Source: Petrolisthes cinctipes
Lineage: Eukaryota > Arthropoda > Malacostraca > Decapoda > Porcellanidae
Reading direction: 5' to 3'
Length of the DNA stretch: 64,000 nucleotides
Assembly (NCBI GenBank): GCA_033782935.1
Contig: JAWQEG010003785.1
Coordinates: 1-64,000 of the forward strand
In this document: positions 20,563 to 31,500 of the stretch, piece after piece
Numbering within the stretch: the stretch's first letter is position 1
Layout of the letters: each line of letters begins with the position of its first letter
The notes under the pieces: model-generated
What the model saw: the letters and a program-made list of their open reading frames with translations, nothing else
What the model was told of the DNA's origin: nothing
The model's database searches: none
Translations under genes and position numbers: made by a program

Positions 20563-21880
20563 CCAGCGAAAAATTGTGTCAGTTAAGGCATCATTGATTA
20601 AGGCCCGTCCACACGATCGAGCAGTGCTCGCGAACACAAGCGAGCTGTTTGCCTGTCGACGGGCTTACCGCTTGTGTTCGCGAGCACACCAGCAAACTGC
20701 CCGTGCTGATGGTGGTTCAAATTCACCGAACACTGCGGCTACCCAGTAGTATGACGTCGCTACCACACACACGAGGTTTCCTATGGAGCCAAGGGGCCGT
20801 GATTGTCAGTATTATCGCTGGCAATCGAGCAACATGTGAAATGTAGAACCTATTTGGGCCCAACTGTTTTCTTTTAATTAGCCAGTCGTTACACCATTTG
20901 TCTTTCTGCAGTGTTCTTTTTCTTCCTCACGCACATAGCAATTATTATGCTAAACAGCGCTATACACTTGCGTTCCTCATTATTAAAATTAGGCACCATA
21001 GGCACTGTATTAACCTTGTCGACCACCTGTTCTGGCTCCATCCCGTCTGTGTCTCTGTGACTGGTCAGACACGTTCGTTTGGACACCACAACAAGTGTGC
21101 CCGCCGCGTGCACAAGCTGTAAGTCCGCCAACAGGCGAACAGCCCGCTTGTGTTCGCGAGCACTGCTCGATCGTGTGGACGGGCCTTTAGGATGAGGAAG
21201 CACAGGGGTCCCATCTTGGTCCCCTTGGGCACACCACGAGAGATGTTGGTGTATAGATACTGCACCCTGGTGACGCACTGCCTGACGTCTGTCACACAGG
21301 AAGTCTGCCAGCCTTGCCACTAGGCTGGGTTCCACTCCAATATCAAGAGCTTTCCTTAGTACTACGTTATGGTCTACTAGATCAAAAGCATTTCTGAAAT
21401 CTATGAAAGCAAGGGCAACCGTGGTCTTTCTTTTTTCCAGGTTACTGTATATAAAGTCTAGCAGGCTTGTGTGACAATGGGTGGTTGATGACTTCATATT
21501 TCCAAATTGTTGGGGGTCAATTAAATTTGAGATGTTGGCTGAAACCCAGTCAAACACAAAGCTTTCACATAACAGGCTCGGGAGGGGGGTTATGGCAATG
21601 GGTCTTAATTGATCAAGTGACTGGGGTTTTGAAACTTTTGGTATTGGAGTAACACGAGCAGTCTTCCAATCCTGTGGGCACTTACTCCAAGTGATGCATT
21701 AATTATTGAACAAAGGGATTTTGCAAGCTCAACAGCAAACACACGGTACAATTTAACGGGAAGGTCTGTATCCATTTTCAGTGACCTATAAATGCTGTCA
21801 ATCTGACAGACAGTAACAATGTATTCAGTTTCATCCAATGGTTAGTGAAGCACTATAACTCTCAAAGCTCCGGACCAGGA
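20563..21880 (-). pseudogene. Reverse transcriptase fragment of a second LINE family, interrupted by a MITE
   Basis: On the minus strand, from about 21860 downward, RT blocks are readable across frameshifts. They include DLPVKLYRVFAVELAKS, a PIAITPLPS-like segment, PQQFGNMKSSTTHCHTSL, catalytic motif A LAFIDFRNAFDLVDHN, then GVPKGTKMGPL (motif B). The frame stops at 21190, where a 586-bp element is inserted, and resumes as INDALTDTIFRW at 20597-20563. The YxDD box and everything after it are gone. The family is non-LTR (CR1/Jockey-like by general appearance; not certain) and unrelated to the copy at 13513. Confidence 0.8.
20601..21186. mobile_element. Harbinger-like MITE with 66-bp inverted termini, inserted in the LINE fragment
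   Basis: The left end AGGCCCGTCCACACGATCGA and the right end are inverted copies over 66 bp with 5 mismatches (20601-20666 versus 21121-21186). Both sides carry TTA (TAA on the minus strand: 20598-20600 and 21187-21189). A 3-bp TAA/TTA duplication is the PIF/Harbinger signature. Removing the element plus one TAA restores the RT reading frame exactly, which supports these borders. A second internal inversion (GTGCTCGCGAACACAAG against CTTGTGTTCGCGAGCAC at 20625-20690) gives a subterminal hairpin. No transposase is present. Confidence 0.8.
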
Positions 21881-24800
21881 GGACATACGTTCCTCACCCG
21901 AGTAGCCTGGGTGTGGCAGAAACTGGATCATGGCTGTACATGGTGCCAGGAGGATTGATCTCTTACTCTTTTGGTTCAATGTATCTGCAGAACCAAGATA
22001 ATTATATACCTGAAGGAACAGTAATTCCAGTTTACTTCACAAAGCTAGCTCAAGACCTTTGCAATACCAGCCAAACCTCCAAAGTCAGGTTGACTCATCT
22101 CAGATGAAGTTAATTTTCCGTCAAATTTTACTCCACAAAATCTAAATTTACTAATGAAAAATGTCTTCCGCAGTACCCTGAAGTAAGCGTGTGTACAAGA
22201 ACAGTGTAGGAATTTAACTCTAATTAGGTGAAAGTAACAGACTACAAAATTAAAACAAACTGCCTTAAATTCTACCAACAAAGTACAGAAGAATTGGGTA
22301 TAATAAAATAAGTTATTCTTTCTGGAAAATTTATAAACTCGACTTGGTAAAATACATACATCCATAATTTCTTTAGGCAGCAAATTAAAAATAAAATCAA
22401 GAATTCCTGGCTACCTTAGTTTAACCAAATTCACAGTTGCATTTCCTAACTCAGGACTCCAATAGCTGGGGGGGAAAAAAAAAAAAAAAAAAATTATGAA
22501 TCCTTAAGTTCATTCAAAACAATGGCAATGAATTTATCAAAATTAATTCTCATCCAACTCAAACCAATGAAATCAATAATGCTATAATATACAGCACAAA
22601 TTTAAAGGCCACCTTCCGAAAGCTTAACAGCCAAGTGGCTCGGCACCCCTCATGGTGTAAGAGAAAATAAGTTATCAGTCAAAACCCAAGTGCAGATTTC
22701 CATTGACACCAAACAATTTTTTTGGAAGGTGGCCACCTAATCTTTCCTCCACTCAAGATCCCCCATTTTGCAGCCACACTATACAACTGATCACAAACAT
22801 TTCACAATTTAAATTTTATATACATGGTACCATGACACTTGAATCACCACAGACAACTAGAACAAATCCAATTAAGATTAACATATTACCATGTTAGTTA
22901 ATGCTCTGACCAATAGAAGTGCATAAGTTTTATCCAGACAACAGCACTTCCAACTATGTCCATCAGACAATCTCAATCCAACCTCCAATAGCCCCCAAGA
23001 GTACAAACTTTAAAGGCTTGAGAGAGGCAAACAATCTTTCAAACCAGTTTACAAAGTAAAGAAACTTCTTTCACACTACTGCTAACAGTGATGCCCATAT
23101 TTCTACCAAAGTCATAAGGCATGTTATTTAATATAGGATAAGTTTCCAACTTTAGCAGTCTTTACGTTAAATAAATACAAATTTAGTCCATGAAACTCTC
23201 ATATGCCAATTGTGTAAAAGGTAAAATGGTGTGTACTTTTCGTCTCTCCAGGACCACCACCACAATTGACAAGCATTCACCAACAATGTCCAATTACAAT
23301 AGAACTCTGCACTTAGGATACAACCAATTCTTTAGTTCCAATTTTCACTGAAACTATCTATAACTCCACGGTAACCAAGTCATGGAAGATGGTGCAACTA
23401 CCTGTGAGCCATATGCAAAGTTATGGGAACCATATCAGTGATCCCATTTAGTCTATCACAATCTTGCTGGACATCGTCATGCCTTTAACTTTACTTGCAT
23501 ACAGCCCAACGGGTGCTTCATGGTACTACCCTGACTATTACACCTAGTACAGTATCAGATCTACAATTTACAATTATAATGCAACAATTACATAATACAT
23601 TTATATAAAAATATTGAAGGCTAAGTTTACAATTTTGAAGAAATATTTACAATCTCCTGAATAACAATTCCACGTTATTAAATTCTTGAATAATAGAAGA
23701 AAGTACCCTCTAAGCATTAACCTATAACAACCACTATAGTTAACCATTTCCAGTATTGGATTCATGGTTTCATCAACAATCAACACAGCAAGCAATTTGA
23801 TATTTTGAAATATTCACTTAACACTGAATATTAACCCACAAAAAATAATTAAATTTAAAGACTGACCAAACTTCTCTAATAAATGTAAAACTTTTTGGAG
23901 AAGCACGAGAAAAACTTTACTTTCCCTGTGGATCAATATTAATGACATGTGCCAAGGCTTATAAGTGGTTACAACATACTGCATAAATATCACAGTTCTC
24001 ACATGGCGGCCAAATTAATAGTTTATCACTAGTTAGATGCAGAGGACATCAAATATAGCAGGTTCTCTGGAATAACAGGTCATAGAGAAACACAGATCTT
24101 ACACAAAAACAGTTAATAGGTCAGCATTAAAGGTCCCCATATCCTTCAGTTTTCTAGTACAGTGAAGGAATTTATAGCCTACTAATTACCCAAATGCATC
24201 TTTGACTTAAGCAACAGCAAGCAAGATGAAAGCACTACCTCCACCTAGGGGAGGAATCACTGGACATAATAAACTCTTGTACATCACTATTCAAAGCAGA
24301 AACGTATTGTCATTTGTGTGCATCAAATGTAGTCCGTAATGAATAGAGTTGTCAAGCTAACGATACCACCTTTTGCATCGCCTCTCATTCAAAAAGATGG
24401 GAAGAGTCTGTTTGACCTGTAGTCCTCTATGTTTGTAGACCTGATTCCGAGAACCTACATCGCAGTTAATAGCAAATTAATTCAAAGTTGTGACATTTCC
24501 TCGATGATAAGACCGGTTGAATAACTTTGAAATGGTACGGAAGATGGTAGCAAACCTGTACTGCCAGTCCAATTTCTATAAATATACCAAACTTGCATAA
24601 AATCTTTTTACATATTATACTGAAAATCAAAATAGGACGCAAGTATCCAAGACATCTATTCATTTCATCTCTGTTGCATTTATAGATATATATATACACA
24701 TAATACAGGGCATACATTTTGAACTGGTTGTACAAACCATATTCCTTACCTACCACCCTCAACTATTAACTAGCTCAACCTGTGTATCAAAGACCTGTGT

Positions 24801-25393
24801 TTTTATGCCACATATCCTCTGCTTTAACTTTGAAAACCCTCATCAATACCCATCCATTATTTTCTATTATATATTTCAATCTTCCTAGGGCTTCCAGGAC
24901 AGGCGATTGCACCCACTATCTAAACCACCCCTCAGTATTCCCAGGAAATTTTTCCCCTCCCATAACTATCTCTTCCCAGTGACAATTTGCATTACACAAA
25001 CCTATTTTTAATACAAACCTGTTCAGAATTGCTGCATCATTTTCCTTCGATTCTACATTTCCAGCACACTTAAACGTGACCCTTTTCTAAAATATATACT
25101 TTCAAGAAACATTCCCCATACCTGTTTACTAATCTTTAACCCCTAAATTTCCTTCACTTCCCTCAAGCCAATATTGCATATACAAGATTAGTCATCTCTT
25201 CTATATCCCTGTGGCACTGTTTCTATAAGGAGATTAAGGTTGGCAAAGTAGAGGCCACTAATTCCTTCACACTGCATACATAAAAGAACAATACCCTTAA
25301 TGCTGCAGTTTAGAAGAATCTGTAGCCACCTACTCTGACATTACCTTACCCCCCCAAACACCTTCACTTTCCTCTGGTGGTGATGAAAGGCAC
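21881..25393 (-). other. Repeat-poor region downstream of LAMP, may include its 3' UTR
   Basis: 3.5 kb of AT-rich unique sequence directly after the LAMP stop, free of satellites and palindromic elements. An A20 run is at 22472-22491. Some or most may be LAMP 3' UTR. I could not place the end: candidate ATTAAA words occur at about 25012-25007 and 23133-23128 on the minus strand. Confidence 0.4.
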
Positions 25394-25533
25394 CTAGACT
25401 GATTGGTAGGCTCCGGAGCGACGGCGACGACCCACCAGGTAAGCGATGAGGACAATGACCACCAGCCCAGCCAGTGCACATCCCACAGCAATGGGTACAA
25501 TGTCTGAAGTGGCATCAGCATCACAGTGGACAT
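25394..25533 (-). CDS. LAMP1: LAMP terminal coding exon (last cysteine, transmembrane helix, lysosomal tail)
   Basis: The acceptor is TTTTACAG ending at 25534 and the stop TAG is at 25396-25394. The exon encodes residues 312-356 with C314, then [20 protein letters not shown] as transmembrane helix, a stop-transfer RRRR and AYQSV-stop. This is the most diagnostic part of the gene. The 3' UTR continues below 25394. I saw no strong AATAAA close by; a possible ATTAAA lies at about 25012-25007. Confidence 0.94.
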
Positions 25534-28500
25534 CTGTAAAAGCAAACAATGAGTCAGAGGGGCTGGGCTTGTAACAATTACAAAGATATTAACACCCCTT
25601 CCCATTGATATTACTTGGCATTTCTCAGGGGTAACAGTTCATGAAGGAAAGTTAATCCACCTAACCCCAATTGAAATTTACTCAATCCATCAGTCCTGTT
25701 ATGTTAGGAAAATTTTAACCCCATCAACCACTTTTTTTTTTTTTTCCCCCCACAAGATTCAGCCAGCATCATAGCCCCTAAGGTACACACAGGGGATTGA
25801 CTACCTGCCTGTGCTATATCCTTCCTACTAGAGATTTACAGAGCCTCAGAGTTAGACCCCTTGCCTATCAGAGGTCCTGCAGACTGGCATTTAGTCAGTT
25901 GGATTGCAAGGAGTGAATGCTTAAGAAAAGGAAGACTGAATATGCCTAGATGAAAAATAAAGAGCTGGATGGTGTGAAACGAGTCATAGCAGGCGTAGGA
26001 AAGAAGAATGTGGCAATTATAAATATAGGATGAAATTTATGAAGAGAAGGAGATTAAAGATTGTGCTCTGAAATGGAGATGCGATCCCAATTTTAGTAGC
26101 GATTCTCCATTCACCATGTAAATGAAAAAATTAAAGAAAAAATTCATGACCGTCAAATTTTCAATAAGAAACCTTTCCGAAACGCAAAATAAAAGAAAGC
26201 CAGTCTGAGCATGCTAAGGATTATGAGCAGCACACAAATTGCTATCATTATACAAATTTATGACAAAGTAAACATGTTACGCTAACAAGTTTGTGGAAAA
26301 AAAAAACTAAGAATATTTTGGATATGCTTAGTTTCCTCTTCACCTCACCTGGTCATAAGTTGTCAGGCCAATCACAGATACCTATTTACCTATACAGTAA
26401 ACCCTTGCAAACTTGGATCAATTGGGGGAGACCCTTGTCGAGTTATCAGAGGGCTTAAATTTGATGAGCACGACTGACCGCATGCACAGTCGCCCTCAAT
26501 ACAACCTGTGCTTTTACTCTTACCTGGTTCCCATACACAAAAACATGACAATTTCACAAAAAAATATATAACTGCAGAAATATATCTAAAAATGTATATA
26601 AACATGAAATAAGAAACAAGAAAACTGGAATGCACACAACCACACTCTCCAACAACACAACATACACTCAGAGGGCACTGTGGGAAGCCCAGTTCAGGCC
26701 ATGGCCATCCTCAGGGGTTCGGGGCTGCTCAGCCAGAGCTTGAACAACTGGGACTTAGTGCGAGATAACTTGAGAGGGCAAGATGAAGGCGAGGGAGTTT
26801 TAGTACCTTGGAAGAGTTCGGTGTAAACTTGGCAGTATGGAAGGAGAAATTAGGGAGAGCAGTGAGGGGTAGACAGTCATAGGATCACTGAGGAGAATCA
26901 TGAGGGATACAAGTGTGAGCATGGAAGTGAAACACTGACATGTGTCTTGAGACATGGATATTGAGAATGGCTCAGTCAAGAATAGGTGTAGTGAAAATGA
27001 GGTACTTGAGAGGAGCATGTGGCCTTACCAAGTAGGATGAAGAAAGCAATGATAGTGTGTATGAGAGATGTGGTACGAGTGAGAAGGCAATTGGTATCGA
27101 GTGGTTATGAGAGTAAAGCGTAATATATAGAGGTGGTTTAGACATGGAGAGAATGCAAGGTGTGGAGTTTGCAAAGAAGGCATATAGAAGTGAAATTGTG
27201 GTACCTGGTGAGAGGCAGACCAGTCAGATGGGAGAACAAGAGTGGAACAGTACATAAGGGAGAGAAATGTGATGGGCAGAGGAGGGCTGTACCAAGTAAG
27301 GGAGTGTTGAAACAGAGAAACTTACTCTTCTGCCGTGACCACCCCCATTGGTGGGTAACCGGAGGAAACAATACGTCTGAGCTAGAGATATGGGGTGGCA
27401 GGGAGACTGAGTTCATGAAGACAACAAGGCAGTAATAAGAAAAATCACAAAGTGGATTTGTTCATACATTCCAAGTCTGTAAGAGACTTCTGCTACAAAG
27501 AAAATTATCCCACCTATGTCCAAGAGCCGATTAAAGCCAAAGGTAACCCAACATATTCTCAGCACACTAAAACTCCCCCAAAAAATATAACCGATCAGAA
27601 CTCACTGGCAACAAAGTCTGGCTCATTGGGGATGGCATTGTAAGCCTGCATCTGAGTCTTGCTCAAGGTAGAAGTGACTGGCTGCTTGTATTCAGTCCCA
27701 TCAATGGTACCAGTCACATTCTTGGTAGAGAGAGAGGCAATGCAGTTGTAGCTGTGGTTGACTGGGACATCAGAAGGGTTCAACTCGAAGTACATAATCA
27801 AATCCAGATTCTTGCCAGCAACTGCAAAGTACACAATATAAGATTGCTATAATTGTACAGCCACATGTTCCAACCACCCTAGATAAGAATTTCAATGTGC
27901 ACAAAACAAAGTGGTTGAATAGGGTACTCCCATTCTTAAGGTACTAGTATTTAAACAAATTTTAAACAATAGTATTCTAAAGTTAAACAGGATAACTTTC
28001 TGAATGCATCTATATAGGACAACCTTTAAACCATCAGTAACTGTGTTTGAAGTTTGTAAAATATTAACTGGTACTTCTTTCAAGTGTACACAATCTGCTT
28101 CAACTAACCTTTCTCTGAAGCATTGACAAAAGTTTTGCTGTCCATGTAGAGAGAAGCAGTGAAGTCTTTCAATGACCAGGTGTTGTTGTCACTGGACTTT
28201 CCAAAAGAGAGCTTGATGTTTGATGTACCTACAGTGCCCCAGCTTACCTCAATCCACTGGGTATCATCATCAGAGCAGGAGCCATTAACATCACCTCCAT
28301 ATGTTGGCACATCCACAGTAACCACTTTGGTTTCCTGGTTGAAAAGTTAAATATGGCAATGAAATGAAAATTAACATTGTCAATATCTTACCACTAACTT
28401 AATATAAAGGGCCTTTCTTGTAGAAGGCAAAAAGCTATACTGCATTACAGCATGTACGAAAATTATGATTTTAAAATCATACTACACACCTCTGAACCTC

Positions 28501-31500
28501 GGCATAAACTAACCATGAAAACCAGAGGAATGGAAAGATTTTATTACTGTATTCAAATAATCTGGTTTTATTAACGGCATTTAGGCCTAAAGTACTGTAT
28601 AAATTTGACAAATGGTTTCAACTACAATATGCAATTATTAGGTCCAATTTGTCGTAAATCAACAAAGATATATACAATTCCTCTGGCTCACTTAAATGCA
28701 TTAGAAAACTTTATAGCACTGCACCTATAAAATTCTTTACTAAACAACCCATCTTCCTGTCCAATGAAAACTTTGGCACATTAGGAGTAGATACCAGATC
28801 CTGTATCTATTTTATAAAGATTAAAATACGCTATCAGTTACACAAACAGGGAACCATACATGTTGTCAAATGCTATCATTGCACAATTAGCCTACTGTAA
28901 CAACCAATCAATACAACATACACCAGGCAATGTTTTCCACTTACATTGTTGACAAGGGTGTAATTGACCAAGAAGGAGATACTGCCATCAATCATTACAC
29001 AGGTGACGTTCTTATCAGTTACGTTGTACTTTATGTTCTTGTCTGGGGCAGAGGTTGTTGGAACCTCAGTAGTGGAGGTGGTTGGGGTCTCTGTGGTGGT
29101 ATCTGGGGTCTCTGTGGTGGTATCTGGGGTCTCTGTGGTGGTATCTGGGGTCTCTGTGGTGGTGGTATCCGGGGTCTCTGTGGTGGTCTCTGTGGTGGGT
29201 GCTGTACTAGTGGTGGCAGGAGTTGTAGTGGTGGTGGTGGTGGTGGTGGTGGTTGTAGTTGTAGGAGTTGTAGTTGTAGGAGTTGTAGTGGTGGTGGATG
29301 TTGTATCTGTAGTGTCAGAGGGTGCAATATCTGTAGTGTCAGAGGGTGCAATATCTGTAGTATCCTGACCCATCACTACAGCTCCTGTGGGGAGGAAAAA
29401 TGGTTTTACTGTATCATTACAATGAACTTATTAAGGACAGCAGTGAGAATACAAATACAAGTACCAATTCCAAATAATAACCTCAAGAATACAGCCAAAC
29501 TATCTTTAAATATTAAAAATTCATGGGAACATATGGTTTTGCATTGGTACCCCGAGGATAAAAATGTCACTAGAGCGATTAATGCAAATTCAGGAGGGTA
29601 AGGCATTACAAAACATCTCTAGCAACTAGTCTCCACCACTGACCTTAACTGGATGTGAAAAGTCTGCCTTCCAGATACTACCATGGCACAGGAAAACAAA
29701 CTAATACTATACTAGATCCAATTAAAACCTTCCAGGACCAAACTTTACCAATTTAGAGGAAATGCTCAAACCACGATAGTGGGTAAACAGTAAACAAAGA
29801 CATTGTCCACTGGCTGCTGTTAGTCACATTGACCCATCAGTAACTCTTTACTGTCCTGTAGGCCTACACTACAAACTACCCTTTTGGAGAGTTTTGCAAA
29901 ACCATAATACTGTACTGCAAAGGTTCTTTCTTTTAATACCACCTATTAAAGAGTTGGCATTGCTTAGTCCCTCTTCATTATTTTGAATTTGTAACAAACA
30001 GCCAACCAAAGTTGAAAATATATATTGTATAACAAAAGGTAGTCTCCCAAATAATCTTCAATATAAGCAAGAGGTTCAACAAATGTTCAGGCAAAGAATC
30101 AACCGATGTACGGAATGTATGATATTCATTAACATAGTACTACAATTTGTTTAAAATATTACTTTCTACACAAGCTACATATTTAACATCGTAAGTGGAG
30201 GGTGAAATGGGGAAAATTTAGCAAACCGATTATTTTTACCGGCATTTAAAATAAATCTACAGTATACTGCTTTAGCTACACTATTCTAAAATAATAACAT
30301 AGCAAAATTTCCTCTAAAATTACTGCTCAAAAGAAAAGTAATGACAACCACCAGTCCCAACATCACTGCATAGTCAAGACAAACTAAAAAATTTATACCG
30401 GGGCATAACATATTTAAGCAATTTTTTCAAAGAATGGGGTTATAACTTTGAATATTGTACTGTACTCAAATAAACAATAATTATACCGGTACAAATTTTG
30501 AGAGGGGGAGGACAACAAGCCAACTATGTAAAAAGGTCAATGATAAAATACACGCTTTTTCCAGATCAGGCCCAAATTGTTCATAAATTATTGAATCATA
30601 CTGATCTTAATTTTTTTCCATACAGTAACTTTAAACCTTACTTTGCTTGACCTAGCCTAACTCCAGAAATTGACTCCATATACGAGTAATACAAATTATA
30701 TGGCGTTTATTGATCCAAATTAAAAAACGCAAATGATTGCAGGCGCGATTACTTAGCCATACCAAAATACCATAGCACACTGCACTATACTGAGCTATGG
30801 TAGGTTGGTACCATACAGGACTACCACATGGTATCCCCCATCGTGGTCACCAATACCTTAAAGAACAGTCATGACCAAGTTTGGCATCAGGTGAATGAAA
30901 GTGATCAATTCGAGTGATTCTTATGAACCAATACTACAAGCCAACAGTTCTGGTTGTTACAGGATTATTGTGAGTCAGGGTAAATGAATATAAAGGACTC
31001 CTGTACCCTACCTTTCACAACAATGCCTCAAAAGGAAAAGCAATGCACCTAATAGCCTATAGTGACCTGTGTAGGTTAGGGGTTCTCAAACTTTTTGGCT
31101 CGTCGATCCCCTAATGAAGTTTCATATCTCAACCCCCTAACAGTCCTGACTTATATTATAAGCAAAAGAAAAACAATATTAAAATATATGAGTAGTAGCA
31201 GCAGCAACAGCAGTAGAAATACAGTATGATGAAAATGGAACAGACATTAAAGAAATACTATACAACTTAATTCTCTTTAAAAGCCTTTTTTTTATTACAC
31301 TGTTGACATCATTAATGTGAAGGATGTGCTTGATGAGCTTCAACAAGGGCACTGACATTGGTTTGGGAAGCACACAGGAATAGTTCTCGTACGGAGTCTA
31401 CTCTACAGATTGGAGGTCGTCCCTTTGACCCCCCGGTAAACATCTACTGACCCCCTTTCAACCCTAGCTATTCATCAACCCCTTGGGTGATCCCATCGAC

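Noticed and set aside
21913..22383. Short frames beside the LAMP 3' side
   Set aside because: AT-rich chance frames without motifs; one overlaps the edge of the RT fragment.
25330..25605. 91-codon minus-strand frame overlapping the LAMP last exon
   Set aside because: It is an alternative frame of the exon; the LAMP transmembrane and tail frame with a proper acceptor is the real one.
27160..27435. 91-codon plus-strand frame inside LAMP intron 4
   Set aside because: No recognisable domain, no splice signals, antisense to the intron, purine-biased sequence.
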